DNA of 64,000 nt, taken from Fodinibacter sp963834965. GTDB taxonomy: Bacteria > Actinomycetota > Actinomycetes > Actinomycetales > Dermatophilaceae. The translations under genes were made by a program, and so were the position numbers. A model generated the notes under the pieces. That model did not search any database and was not told where the DNA came from. It was given only the letters and a program-made list of their open reading frames with translations. This document shows positions 49,153 through 57,817 of this stretch, piece after piece; positions within the stretch are counted from its first letter, which is position 1, and every line of letters begins with the position of its first letter. The stretch is from the NCBI GenBank assembly GCA_963834965.1, contig CAWIEI010000019.1:186001-250000 (forward strand), in the 5' to 3' direction.

Positions 49153-49844
49153 AGGTCCCCGAGCAGCCAGCGCGCTGACCGCGACACCAGCGCCCGCCGC
49201 GGGGCGCTGAGGTACGACCGCTCGTCGTGCCCGAGCGCGTCGTAAACGACTCGCGGGCTGCCGTATTCGTGCGTCCACAGCAACGGATGCCGTGCGCCTC
49301 CGTGCTCGTGCCACGCCAAGCCGCGGGCCTGGGGAGAGACGCGCATCCACGAGTAGCGCTCGTCGTACACCTCGAAGTCCGCGATGCCGGCCACGATCGG
49401 GTGAGCGTCGGTGTCGATCTCGATGCGCGCATCACCTTGGTCTGGATGCATCGTCGTCCCGTGCACCCAGATCCCGCCCAGGATGCTCTCCCACTCCGGC
49501 ACGAAGCGCAGGCTGGTGGACGACGAATGGAGCGCGTGCAGCGGGCGACCGGCCGCCAGGTGAGCGAGCAGCCCCGAACGCGACAGCTCGTCACGAGCGG
49601 GGTCGGGTACGTCGTCGACGACGTCGGCGGGACGCGGGCCGGCTGGGTCACCGATGTTCAGGACCAACAGGTCGGGCGCGGACTCGGCAAGACCGGCGAG
49701 CGCGTCGTCGGCATCCAACGCGATCTCGACGTCGAGCCCGTCTTCGGTGAGCACCTCGGCGACGGCGGCGGACGTGTGCGCGAAGGGGTGCCACGGGTCG
49801 GCGTAGCGACCCGCACCGGATACCAGAAGCGCTCGAGGGGTCAT
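49149..49844 (-). CDS. ThuA-like domain protein
   Basis: The 231-residue product MTPRALLVSGAGRYADPWHP, FAHTSAAVAEVLTEDGLDVE is a glutamine-amidotransferase-like flavodoxin fold of the ThuA group. It has LLVLNIGDPAGPRPADVVDD and the conserved LHALHSSSTSLRFVPEWESI, LGGIWVHGTTMHPDQGD. ThuA proteins take part in trehalose or other sugar utilisation in rhizobia and occur widely with sugar dehydrogenases; the neighbouring aldo/keto reductase fits that idea. The catalytic role remains unknown. Confidence 0.88.
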   Translation of the reverse strand: MTPRALLVSGAGRYADPWHPFAHTSAAVAEVLTEDGLDVEIALDADDALAGLAESAPDLLVLNIGDPAGPRPADVVDDVPDPARDELSRSGLLAHLAAGRPLHALHSSSTSLRFVPEWESILGGIWVHGTTMHPDQGDARIEIDTDAHPIVAGIADFEVYDERYSWMRVSPQARGLAWHEHGGARHPLLWTHEYGSPRVVYDALGHDERSYLSAPRRALVSRSARWLLGDL

Positions 49845-49913
49845 TGACCGCAGTGTAGGGATGAGGTTCTCCCGGTTGGGAGTCGCGGCTCCGGCGAGAC
49901 GACAGGGCGGGTA

Positions 49914-49943
49914 TGCCGATGCCGAGGGCCCGCGGCATCGGCA
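49914..49943 (-). terminator. Terminator of the XRE/membrane protein operon
   Basis: TGCCGATGCCG (49914-49924) and CGGCATCGGCA (49933-49943) form a perfect 11-bp stem over an eight-base loop. It lies 35 bp past the stop codon of the membrane protein gene. Confidence 0.8.
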
Positions 49944-49978
49944 CTACGGCCGAGACCCAACTCGCTGGTCGAGACCCT

Positions 49979-50380
49979 TCAGCGGCGGATGCGGAGGTAG
50001 ATGATGGCGCCCAGGTAGGCCAGCCCACCGATGGCGCCGAGTGCGGCGTACGGGGAGCCGTCACCGCCCTTGGCGATGTCGACGACGAAGCCGACGATCA
50101 CCGCCGTGATCACGGTGAGGCCGGCGATGGCGGTTGCCTGACCGTCGATGCTGTTGATCCGCTCGTCGCGACGGTCGAGCAGGCCCGCGGCGGTCTCGCT
50201 GAAGCGGCTGAGGACCAGGAAGGCGACCGTGCTCAGGAGCATGAGCGCCAGGCCGAACAGGCCGAAGGCCAGGTTGTCGCCGAGCCATCCGGCGACCAGA
50301 TAGGCAAACCCCATCCCGACCCCGAGGGCGATGGTGGCCCAGCGGGAGGCTCGTGGCTTGGCGGTGTCATTCGTGGACAT
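49979..50380 (-). CDS. Four-helix membrane protein paired with an XRE regulator
   Basis: The 133-residue product has four membrane segments: IALGVGMGFAYLVAGWLG, AFGLFGLALMLLSTVAFLVL, AIAGLTVITAVIVGFVVDI and AALGAIGGLAYLGAIIYL. Between helices 2 and 3 lies the conserved DRRDERINSIDGQATA, typical of the small DUF2178-like proteins that accompany YozG-type regulators. Its start lies 14 bp inside the end of the XRE gene, so they are coupled. Function unknown. Confidence 0.8.
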   Translation of the reverse strand: MSTNDTAKPRASRWATIALGVGMGFAYLVAGWLGDNLAFGLFGLALMLLSTVAFLVLSRFSETAAGLLDRRDERINSIDGQATAIAGLTVITAVIVGFVVDIAKGGDGSPYAALGAIGGLAYLGAIIYLRIRR

Positions 50381-50561
50381 CGAAGATCTCCTCGATTGAT
50401 GACTGGAAGTACCTGGCCAGCGCGAAGGCCAGCGGCAGGGAAGGCAGGTAGCGCCCGTTCTCGATCGAGTTGATCGTCTGGCGCGAGACCCCCATGGCGG
50501 CGGCGAGATCTGCCTGGGACAAGCCCGACCCGAGGCGGTGGTCCCTCACCGAGTTCCGCAT
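50367..50561 (-). CDS. XRE-family (YozG-like) transcriptional regulator
   Basis: The 64-residue protein is essentially one HTH: MRNSVRDHRLGSGLSQADLA, AAMGVSRQTINSIENGRYLP, SLPLAFALARYFQSSIEEIF. It matches the short YozG/Cro-like repressors with R-Q-T-I-N-S-I-E. Two palindromic sites directly before the ATG are the probable operators. Coupled to the following membrane-protein gene. Such pairs control small membrane proteins in response to unknown signals. Confidence 0.9.
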   Translation of the reverse strand: MRNSVRDHRLGSGLSQADLAAAMGVSRQTINSIENGRYLPSLPLAFALARYFQSSIEEIFDVHE

Positions 50562-50562
50562 G

Positions 50563-50608
50563 TGACAAGTGTGCTTGACACGTTGAGGTATGTCAAGTGT
50601 GCTTTACA
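50563..50608. promoter_or_regulatory. Twin palindromic operators of the XRE regulator
   Basis: TGACAAGTGTGCTTGACA (50563-50580) and TGTCAAGTGTGCTTTACA (50591-50608) share TGxCAAG-TGTG-CTTxACA, centres 28 bp apart. The nearer copy starts two bases from the XRE start codon. On the minus strand a TTGACA box lies in the distal copy. Autorepression is the natural reading. Confidence 0.75.
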
Positions 50609-50666
50609 TGGGCCGCGGTCCGTTGAAGAGTCCCCGTCCGGCACGACCGGTTCGGATACTGAGAGG

Positions 50667-51062
50667 GTGACCTCGATACCCGACCCGACCATCGAACCAC
50701 GACCGGACCTGGTCGAGGCAGCGCTGCCGTTCCTGCCCGCTGGACGTGAGATCCGCCAGGCATTCATCGGTCAGGCCGCGCCCAGCTTCGCCTACTTCAT
50801 CGTCACCTACCTGACCGGCTTCATGTCCCGGAACAAGTACCGGTGCGTCGTGGTGACCGATGACGCGATCACCGTGCTCGAGAGCAGCAAGTGGTCGGGC
50901 GGCGCGAGGCCGCAAGAGCTGGTTGGCCGGATGCCGCGACACACCCGGCTTGGCCCGGTCTCCGGCCGGTGGGCCGAGGTCGAGCTGCTCGGCGAGCGGC
51001 ACTGGGTGCACCAGAGGTTCCACGACCAGATCACCGCCGCCGACCGCGAGACGGGCTTCTGA
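50667..51062 (+). CDS. Hypothetical protein with PH-like fold
   Basis: The GTG at 50667 gives 131 residues: VTSIPDPTIEPRPDLVEAAL, PFLPAGREIRQAFIGQAAPS, FMSRNKYRCVVVTDDAITVL and GRWAEVELLGERHWVHQRFH. The pattern N-K-Y-R-x-V-V-V-T-D-x-x-I and the W/H-rich last strand resemble bacterial PH-like domains. Divergent from the XRE gene across the operators, so it might be under the same control. Role unknown. Confidence 0.65.
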   Translation: MTSIPDPTIEPRPDLVEAALPFLPAGREIRQAFIGQAAPSFAYFIVTYLTGFMSRNKYRCVVVTDDAITVLESSKWSGGARPQELVGRMPRHTRLGPVSGRWAEVELLGERHWVHQRFHDQITAADRETGF

Positions 51063-51214
51063 CTCCTGAACCACGAAGCCGAGTGGACCGTAGGGACGGG
51101 CGTGGATCCAGCGGCTCCACCTCCGTCTCAGGCCGCGCGCTGATCACCCGGGGACACCCGGGTTGAGTCGTCAGACTGAAGCGTCGAGCGCTGGCTCGAC
51201 AGCACGGTGGACGG

Positions 51215-51559
51215 ATGCAGCCACTGCCTGAACCGAGCACCGTCCTGGCATCGCTCACCCCTCCCCTCAGCGGAGATGTCGCCCGCGTGGCGCTGCTGAT
51301 CGAACGTGCCGCGACCGCCGCACGGCGCCACACCGGCGGGGCCGGTTTCACCGCTGACGGTGCGGCCGTGGAGGCAGACATCGCTGACGTGATCACCGCC
51401 AGCACGCGCAGAGCACTGGCAAACCCGGAGGTCTCACTGGTCGCTGACGGAGACGCGTTTCGGATGCGGCCGGGCAGCTTCGCGGACTGGAGCTTCGCCG
51501 AGTATGCCGTTCTCGAGCGTTACCGCGCCGTGCCGCAGACGCCCGGTCATGCACGCTGA
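51215..51559 (+). CDS. Small helical protein ahead of an MFS exporter
   Basis: The 114-residue product MQPLPEPSTVLASLTPPLSG, DVARVALLIERAATAARRHT, DIADVITASTRRALANPEVS is helical and soluble, with no family recognised. It overlaps the MFS gene by 11 bp, so both are on one mRNA. An upstream segment AGTC-N4-GACTGAAGC at 51166-51182 partly matches the divergent sites near 56.3 kb. It could be a regulator or partner of the exporter. Confidence 0.6.
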   Translation: MQPLPEPSTVLASLTPPLSGDVARVALLIERAATAARRHTGGAGFTADGAAVEADIADVITASTRRALANPEVSLVADGDAFRMRPGSFADWSFAEYAVLERYRAVPQTPGHAR

Positions 51560-53009
51560 CCCCCAGCTGGCCTACCGGTCAGCCGGGGGCAGGTGGGTGC
51601 TCCTCGCCACGGTGCTCGGCTCGGCCCTGGCCACGGTCGACGGCACCATCGTCACGATCGCCCTGCCCGCCATCGGCAACGACCTGGAGGGGACCTTCGG
51701 CGGCCTGCAGTGGACCATCACCGGCTACACGCTGACCTTGGCATCCCTCATCCTGCTCAGCGGTGCCTTCTGTGACCGCTTCGGCCGTCGCCGGGTGTTC
51801 CTCATCGGCGTGGTGTGGTTCACGACGGCATCCCTGCTCTGCGCCCTTGCACCGACCCTCACCCTGCTCATCGCTGCCCGGGTCCTCCAAGGGGTCGGCG
51901 CGGCACTGCTGACTCCGGCGTCACTGGCCATCCTGGAGAGCTCGTTCCGCGACGGCGACCGGGCGCTGGCCATCGGCACGTGGGCCGGTTTCAGTGGAGT
52001 GTCCGGAGCCCTGGCACCCCTGGCGGGCGGGTGGCTCCTCGCCCTCGGCACCTGGCGCTATGTCTTCGTCCTGAACGTGCCGCTGGCGATCCTCGTCATC
52101 GTGGTCAGCATCCGGCACGTGCCGGAGTCGTCTGACGGCGAGGCGCACGGCCGGTTGGACTGGATCGGTGCCGCGCTCACCGTGGCCTTCCTCGGCGCCA
52201 GCACGTACGCCGTCATCGACGCCGGTAGCCGCTCCGGCCTCCATACCGCGGCGGCGTGGGGCGTCGCAGGTGCCGGGATCGCTACCTTCGTCATCCACGA
52301 AAGGCGTTCTGCTCAGCCGTTGTTGCCACTCCAGCTGTTCCGGATCCGACAGTTCTCGGCGATCAACGCGCTGACCTTCGTGGTCTACGGTGCCGTCGCG
52401 GTGTACTTCTTCCTGCTCGTGCTCCAGCTGCAGATCGTGAGCGGGTGGACGCCACTGGCTGCTGGGTTGTCGACCGTCCCCGTCACCATCTTGACCTTGG
52501 CTCTCTCGCGGCGCAGCGGAGCCCTCGCGGGTCGGATCGGGCCGCGCCTCCAGCTGACCGCGGGGCCCCTTCTGTGCGCGGTGGGGGCGCTCCTGGGACT
52601 GCGCATCGGAGCGACGCCGACCTTCGTGTGTGACGTGCTACCCGCGGTGACGGTCTTCGGTCTCGGTCTCAGCGCCATGGTCGCCCCGCTCACGGCCAGT
52701 GCCCTGTCGGCCGTCCCGCCCCAACATGCCGGGCTGGCTTCGGGCGTCAACAACGCGATGGCGCGATCGGCGGCCCTGCTGGCCATCGCCGCCATCCCGG
52801 TCGTAGCGGGCCTGGACGGGACGGTCTTCGACCAGCCGGTCGCCTTCGACGCCGGCTACCGCACCGCCATGCTCATCTGCGCTTCGCTGTTCACGGTCGG
52901 AGCCGTTCTTGCCGGCGTGGCGGTCGTGGACCCGGCACCGAGCGAGCACCCACGGCGGACGTCGGGGGGAACAACCATCATCCGCCGACCGTGGGTCGCT
53001 CGACGGTGA
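51549..53009 (+). CDS. DHA2-type MFS drug:H+ antiporter
   Basis: The ATG at 51549 gives 486 residues with about 14 helices. The family motifs are visible: ALATVDGTIVTIALPAIGND (motif D1: L-D-x-T-I-V-N-V-A-L-P), SGAFCDRFGRRRVFLIGVVW (motif A), LQGVGAALLTPASLAILES (motif C region with G-x-x-L-x-P). This is the EmrB/QacA branch that exports drugs or dyes with the proton gradient. The C-terminal tail overlaps the convergent ctaD gene by 32 bp. The substrate is unknown. Confidence 0.9.
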   Translation: MHADPQLAYRSAGGRWVLLATVLGSALATVDGTIVTIALPAIGNDLEGTFGGLQWTITGYTLTLASLILLSGAFCDRFGRRRVFLIGVVWFTTASLLCALAPTLTLLIAARVLQGVGAALLTPASLAILESSFRDGDRALAIGTWAGFSGVSGALAPLAGGWLLALGTWRYVFVLNVPLAILVIVVSIRHVPESSDGEAHGRLDWIGAALTVAFLGASTYAVIDAGSRSGLHTAAAWGVAGAGIATFVIHERRSAQPLLPLQLFRIRQFSAINALTFVVYGAVAVYFFLLVLQLQIVSGWTPLAAGLSTVPVTILTLALSRRSGALAGRIGPRLQLTAGPLLCAVGALLGLRIGATPTFVCDVLPAVTVFGLGLSAMVAPLTASALSAVPPQHAGLASGVNNAMARSAALLAIAAIPVVAGLDGTVFDQPVAFDAGYRTAMLICASLFTVGAVLAGVAVVDPAPSEHPRRTSGGTTIIRRPWVARR

Positions 53010-54714
53010 TCCTGGCCTCGGGGTGGTGCAGGTCGAAGGCGGGTCGCTCGGAGCGGATGCGGGGGATGCTGTCGAAGTTGTGTCGTGGTGGTGGGCACGT
53101 GGTGGCCCACTCCAGCGAGGCGCCGTAGCCCCACGGGTCGTCGGTGGTGACCGGGGGTGCGGTGCGCCAGGTGGTCCAGACGTTGTAGAAGAACGGGATC
53201 ATGGAGATGGCGAGGATGACCGACCCGGCTGTGGAGATGCGGTTGCCGAGGGTGAAGCCGTCTTCGGGCAGGTAGTCGGCGTAGCGCCGGGGCATGCCTT
53301 GCATGCCGAGCAGGTGCTGGACCAGGAAGGTGGTGTGGAAGCCGATGAACAGCAGCCAGAAGTGGATTGTGCCGAGGCGTTCTTCGAGCATGCGGCCGGT
53401 GAGCTTGGGCCACCAGAAGTAGAACCCGGCGAACATGGCGAAGACCACGGTGCCGAAGACGACGTAGTGGAAGTGGGCGACGACGAAGTAGGTGTCGGAC
53501 AGCTGGAAGTCCAGGGCGGGGCTGGCCAGGATGATGCCGGTCAGGCCGCCGAACAGGAAGGTGACCAGGAACCCGATGGCCCAGAGCATGGGGGTGGCGA
53601 ACACGAGCGCGCCGCCCCACATGGTGCCGACCCAGTTGAAGAACTTCACCCCGGTGGGGACGGCGATGAGCATGGACATGATCGCGAAGAACGGCAGCAG
53701 CACCTGCCCGGTGGCGTACATGTGGTGCGCCCAGACGCTGACCGACAAGGCGGCGATGCCGATGGTGGCGTAGACCAGGGTCTTGTACCCGAAGATCGGC
53801 TTGCGGGAGAACACCGGCAGCACCTCGGAGATGATCCCGAAGAAGGGCAGCGCGATGATGTAGACCTCGGGGTGGCCGAAGAACCAGAAGATGTGCTGCC
53901 ACAGCAGCGGCCCACCGTTGGCGGGGTCGAACACGTGCGCCCCGAACCTACGGTCGGCGCCGAGCGCGAACAGGGCCGCGGCCAGGGCGGGGAACGCGAT
54001 CAGCACCAGGATCGAGGTGATCAGCACGTTCCAGGTGAAGATCGGCATCCGGAACATCGTCATCCCCGGCGCCCGCATGCACACGATCGTGGTGATGAAG
54101 TTGACCGCGCCCAAGATGGTGCCGAACCCGGCCAGGGCCAGCCCGAACACCCACAGGTCCCCGCCCACGCCGGGGCTGTTGGTGGCGTCGGACAGCGGGG
54201 CGTACGCGAACCAGCCGAACGCGGCCGCACCACCGGGGGTCAGGAACCCGGCCGCGACGATCAGCCCGCCGAAGAAGTACAGCCAGTACGCGAACATGTT
54301 CAACCGGGGGAACGCCACGTCCGGGGCGCCGAGCTGCAGCGGCATGATCGCGTTGGCGAACCCGGCGAACAAAGGGGTCGCGAACAGCAGCAGCATGATC
54401 GTGCCGTGCATGGTGAAGAGCTGGTTGTACACCTCAGGGGTGTCCACCACCTGCAGCCCCGGGGTCGCCAGCTCGGCGCGGATCACCAACGCCATGATCC
54501 CGCCCAGGATGAACCACACGAACGAGGTGACGAAGTACAGGTTTCCGATCACCTTGTGGTCGGTCGTGGTCACCCACCTCACCACCGTCCGGCCCTTGCG
54601 GGGACGACGGGCGGTGGAACGTTGTCGGGCCGTGGAGCGCCGGTCGGGATCACCGAGGATCCCCACCCCTTCCGCCGGGTGGCCGGCCCGCCGGACCCGA
54701 TCAGTCGCGGTCAC
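52978..54714 (-). CDS. ctaD: Cytochrome c oxidase subunit I, isolated copy
   Basis: The GTG at 54714 (578 residues) overlaps the stop codon of the upstream AhpD-like gene by four bases. After a basic N-terminus come WVTTTDHKVIGNLYFVTSFV and twelve helices. Key sites are present: haem-a His in FTMHGTIMLLL and in VAHFHYVVFG, CuB ligands and Tyr in FFGHPEVYIIALP, HHMY in SVWAHHMYATGQ, D-channel entry APDVAFPRLN, K-channel in FGYKTLVYATIG. This is a full aa3-type subunit I that reduces O2 and pumps protons. No ctaC, ctaE, ctaF or ctaB is near, so it is likely a second copy used with subunits encoded elsewhere. Confidence 0.92.
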   Translation of the reverse strand: MTATDRVRRAGHPAEGVGILGDPDRRSTARQRSTARRPRKGRTVVRWVTTTDHKVIGNLYFVTSFVWFILGGIMALVIRAELATPGLQVVDTPEVYNQLFTMHGTIMLLLFATPLFAGFANAIMPLQLGAPDVAFPRLNMFAYWLYFFGGLIVAAGFLTPGGAAAFGWFAYAPLSDATNSPGVGGDLWVFGLALAGFGTILGAVNFITTIVCMRAPGMTMFRMPIFTWNVLITSILVLIAFPALAAALFALGADRRFGAHVFDPANGGPLLWQHIFWFFGHPEVYIIALPFFGIISEVLPVFSRKPIFGYKTLVYATIGIAALSVSVWAHHMYATGQVLLPFFAIMSMLIAVPTGVKFFNWVGTMWGGALVFATPMLWAIGFLVTFLFGGLTGIILASPALDFQLSDTYFVVAHFHYVVFGTVVFAMFAGFYFWWPKLTGRMLEERLGTIHFWLLFIGFHTTFLVQHLLGMQGMPRRYADYLPEDGFTLGNRISTAGSVILAISMIPFFYNVWTTWRTAPPVTTDDPWGYGASLEWATTCPPPRHNFDSIPRIRSERPAFDLHHPEARITVERPTVGG

Positions 54715-55163
54715 GACGGAGTGATCGCGTAGTGGCTGCTGATGGCGATCCGGTTGAAGGAGTTGATGACGATCGCGACCCAGGTGACGGCAGCTGCCTG
54801 GGGCGGGGTCAAGGCAGTGGGCGGCTCGAGCCGCTCGGCCCTGGCTGACCCGCTGATCTCGGTCACCCGTTCCGCCAGCGCCAGCGCATCGCGCTCGACG
54901 TCGTCGAAGTAGCCGGTCTCGCGCCACGCCGGAAGGACGGAGATCCGTTCCATGGTGTCGCCGCTCGCGAGCGCATCGCGGGTGTGCATCCGCAGGCAGA
55001 AGCCGCAGCCGTTCAGCTGCGACACCCGGATCCTCACCAGCTCGAGGAGCTGCTGGCTGAGGCCGACGTCGCGCGCTGCTGAGTCGGCCGCCTGGCTCAT
55101 CGAGATCGTCGCCTGGTAGAGCTGCGGCTGCTGCGTGCCGATGTTCGTGCGGGCCTGGTGCAT
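54711..55163 (-). CDS. Carboxymuconolactone decarboxylase family (AhpD-like) protein
   Basis: AGGAGG precedes the ATG at 55163. The 150-residue product has SRQ-type helix start and the redox motif NGCGFCLRMH (C53, C56, H60), with E41 before it as in AhpD, which reduces alkylhydroperoxides or organic peroxides with lipoyl partners. Active-site residues E-x11-C-x2-C-x3-H fit peroxidase activity, not decarboxylation. It starts the operon with ctaD (GTGA overlap). Confidence 0.9.
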   Translation of the reverse strand: MHQARTNIGTQQPQLYQATISMSQAADSAARDVGLSQQLLELVRIRVSQLNGCGFCLRMHTRDALASGDTMERISVLPAWRETGYFDDVERDALALAERVTEISGSARAERLEPPTALTPPQAAAVTWVAIVINSFNRIAISSHYAITPS

Positions 55164-55233
55164 GGGGACCTCCTGTGGCGTGGCGTGGACGCTCGGTTGA
55201 GGGGGGTGCCTGTGGCGACCGCTGGGTCGCGCC

Positions 55234-56193
55234 TCAGGAGACGCTGCGGGCGGCCTGCTCGACGACCTTCGTCACGGCATCCGGATGGGAGACCATCACG
55301 TCGTGGGCGGAGGCGACGGTGGCGACGTGCGCACCGGCCCGGGAGGCCATGAAGCGCTGGGCGGCCGGCGGAATCGCCTTGTCAGCCGTGGTGATCAGGT
55401 CCCAGCTCGGCACGGTCTTCCAGGCCGGCTCGCCCGAGGGCTCGAAGTTTGCCGTGGCCGTCAGAGGACGCTGGGTGCGCGCCATGACCGCTGCCCGACG
55501 TACGGAGACGTCACCTGCGAAGACGGCCCGGAAGTCGTCGATCGAGATGTAGATGTCGACGTCCTGGCCGCCTGCGGCAGCCGGGTTGGGCACGGGACGG
55601 ACGATGGTCGTGTCCGGGCCGAGCAGCGAGCCCGGGAACGTGGCGGGGTCAGCGGCCTGGGCGATGCTCTCGCCGGCGGCTGGAACGAACGCACCGACGT
55701 AGACCAGGGCCTTGACGCTGGGCACTCCGCGGGCCGCGTTGGTGATGACGGCTCCACCGTAGGAATGGCCGACCAGCACGATGGGCCCGGAGATGGTCTG
55801 GAGGACCGACCGAACGTAGTCCGAGTCGGCCGTCAACCCGCGCAACGGGTTGGCGGCGCTGATGACGGGATATCCGTCGTCAGTCAGCTGCGCGATGGTG
55901 GATCTCCAACCGCTGGAGTCAGCGAACGCGCCGTGAACCAGCACGACGGTGGGCTTCGCCATCGCGCCATGACGAATGACCGCCGGGCGCGAGGAGGTGG
56001 TCCGGGCAAGCGCTGCCCATCCGCTCGTGGCGGCGGAGGCGCGAGCACCCGTCGACCCGGCGGCCTGCTCGGCGGCCGCCGAGGAGCCTTGCGTCGCAAC
56101 GCCGACCAGGGCCGCCAGCACCAGGGCAGTCGGGAGTGGAAGGATCCGCCGTCGTCCAGAGATGCTCTGCCGCCGCGCTGATGTTCGGTTCAT
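55234..56193 (-). CDS. Secreted alpha/beta hydrolase
   Basis: GCGGAGGACGAC precedes the ATG at 56193. The 319-residue product has a signal sequence (RILPLPTALVLAALVGVATQ then SSAAAEQA). The fold elements are PTVVLVHGAFADSSGWRSTI, IVLVGHSYGGAVITNAA with the nucleophile S, DLITTADKAIPPAAQRFMA (acid) and VASAHDVMVSHPDAV with the His. These match the EstC/pyrethroid-type hydrolase family with H-G-A-F-A-D-S-S-G-W. It is divergent from the NDH-2 operon and may share its control element. Confidence 0.85.
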   Translation of the reverse strand: MNRTSARRQSISGRRRILPLPTALVLAALVGVATQGSSAAAEQAAGSTGARASAATSGWAALARTTSSRPAVIRHGAMAKPTVVLVHGAFADSSGWRSTIAQLTDDGYPVISAANPLRGLTADSDYVRSVLQTISGPIVLVGHSYGGAVITNAARGVPSVKALVYVGAFVPAAGESIAQAADPATFPGSLLGPDTTIVRPVPNPAAAGGQDVDIYISIDDFRAVFAGDVSVRRAAVMARTQRPLTATANFEPSGEPAWKTVPSWDLITTADKAIPPAAQRFMASRAGAHVATVASAHDVMVSHPDAVTKVVEQAARSVS

Positions 56194-56267
56194 GTCGTCC
56201 TCCGCACACTGCTTCCGCGGACCGGGCGCCCGCTGCCAGCGAACGTAGGTCGCTCGTCGCACGCCGT

Positions 56268-56403
56268 GCTTGCGTCATCTGACTGCAAAGGCACCAGGAC
56301 GACCCGTCCGGCAGTCGTCGGCCAGTCGTCGACGGGCTGACAAGCGGTTGTGACGGCAGCTGCTGACGGCACAGGACGCCCGGCTCAGTCAGATGACTGA
56401 AGC
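56268..56403. promoter_or_regulatory. Divergent pair of 18-bp sites between hydrolase and NDH-2 genes
   Basis: CAGTCAGATGACTGAAGC at 56386-56403 (plus) and CAGTCAGATGACGCAAGC (complement of 56268-56285) agree in 16 of 18 bases and point away from each other toward the two divergent genes. The spacing to each start is 75-95 bp, so both could be operator or activator sites of one regulator. A weaker match lies upstream of the MFS operon (51165-51182). The LuxR protein encoded at 60256 is the best candidate binder, by location only. Confidence 0.6.
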
Positions 56404-56497
56404 GGGACCGGGTGACGTCCACCTAGCGTCGAAGCGTCAGCGGCAGACCGGGATCGGGAGCTGCCGTTGCCACCTGGTCGAGCAATGGAGGTGCCTC

Positions 56498-57817
56498 GTG
56501 GCTGAACCACATCGGGTCGTGGTCATCGGTTCGGGCTTCGGTGGCTTGTTCGCGACCCGTGCCATGAACCACCGGAGCCTGGCCGTCACCGTCATCGACC
56601 GCACGCCGCACCATCTCTTCCAGCCGCTGCTGTACCAGGTGGCTACCGGCATCCTGTCCGAGGGGGAGATCACCCCACCGACGCGCGAGATCCTTCGCCG
56701 GCAGGCCAACGCCCGCGTCATGGTGGGTGAGGTCACGCACATCGACCTGGCGGCTCGGGTCGTCACGTCGCACAGCGGCGAGGTGATGACGGCCACCGCC
56801 TACGACACCCTCATCGTCGCGGCTGGATCAACGCACTCCTACTTCGGCAACCCCGAGTTCGCGGATCACGCGCCGGGGATGAAGTCGGTCGACGACGCGC
56901 TGCGGCTGCGCGGTCAGATCTACGGCGCGTTCGAGACAGCCGAGCTGCTGTCCGACCCCGGTGAGCGGCTGCCCTGGCTGACCTTCGTCGTCGTGGGCGC
57001 GGGCCCCACGGGGGTGGAGATGGCAGGTCAGCTCATCGAGCTCTCCCGCCGCAGCCTCGACCGCAACTTCCGCAGCTTCGACCCCGCAAGCGCCCGGGTG
57101 GTGCTGCTCGAGGCCGGACCCCAGGTGCTCTCGACGTTCGGGCCGAAGCTCTCCCGACGCACGCTGGCCAGCCTGGAGCGGCTGGGGGTCGAGGTCCGGC
57201 TGGAGACCCCGGTCGTCGGGGTCGACGAGTTCGGCGTGGAAGTGCGCACCAAGGCCGGCCGAGGTACCGAGCGCATCGAGGCGCGCACCAAGATCTGGGC
57301 CGCGGGGGTGCGGGCCTCCCCGCTCGGTGGACTGCTGGCCGACGCCACCGGGGCGACCCGCAACCGCGCGGGGCAGCTGGAGCTGCTGCCCGACTGCAGC
57401 CTTCGTGGCCATCCCGAGGTCTTCGTGGTCGGCGACATGATGCAGATGGGCGTTCCAGCGGTGGCGCAGGTCGCCATCCAGTCCGGTCGGTTCGTGGCAC
57501 GGCAGGTCGTGGCGCGAGTGGAGGGGCGACCCACCCAGCCCACCTTCCACTACCGCGACAAGGGCAGCCTCGCCACGATCTCGCGGTTCCGGGCGGTCGC
57601 CAGCATCGGCCGGCTCAGGGTGTCAGGAACCCTCGCATGGCTCCTCTGGCTGTTCGTGCACCTCATCTACCTCGTCTGCTTCAAGAACCGCCTGCTCGTC
57701 CTCGTCCACTGGGGCATCAGCTTCGTCGGGCGTGGTCGCCAGGAGCGCACCGCACCATCCCCGCCACCCATCAGGGGCGGCGCACAACGCCCGCACCCGC
57801 GAAAGGTCACCTCATGA
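56498..57817 (+). CDS. Type II NADH dehydrogenase (NDH-2)
   Basis: GGAGG lies seven bases before the GTG at 56498, giving 439 residues. FAD-binding motif RVVVIGSGFGGLFATRA is followed by TPHHLFQPLLYQVATGILSE (quinone side), the NADH motif FVVVGAGPTGVEMAGQ and EVFVVGDMMQMGVPAVAQVA. A C-terminal amphipathic/membrane helix LAWLLWLFVHLIYLVCFKN anchors it at the inner face of the membrane. It passes electrons from NADH to menaquinone without pumping protons. It is the first gene of a run with a hydrolase, a small protein and an antiporter; ATGA overlap with the next gene. Confidence 0.92.
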   Translation: MAEPHRVVVIGSGFGGLFATRAMNHRSLAVTVIDRTPHHLFQPLLYQVATGILSEGEITPPTREILRRQANARVMVGEVTHIDLAARVVTSHSGEVMTATAYDTLIVAAGSTHSYFGNPEFADHAPGMKSVDDALRLRGQIYGAFETAELLSDPGERLPWLTFVVVGAGPTGVEMAGQLIELSRRSLDRNFRSFDPASARVVLLEAGPQVLSTFGPKLSRRTLASLERLGVEVRLETPVVGVDEFGVEVRTKAGRGTERIEARTKIWAAGVRASPLGGLLADATGATRNRAGQLELLPDCSLRGHPEVFVVGDMMQMGVPAVAQVAIQSGRFVARQVVARVEGRPTQPTFHYRDKGSLATISRFRAVASIGRLRVSGTLAWLLWLFVHLIYLVCFKNRLLVLVHWGISFVGRGRQERTAPSPPPIRGGAQRPHPRKVTS

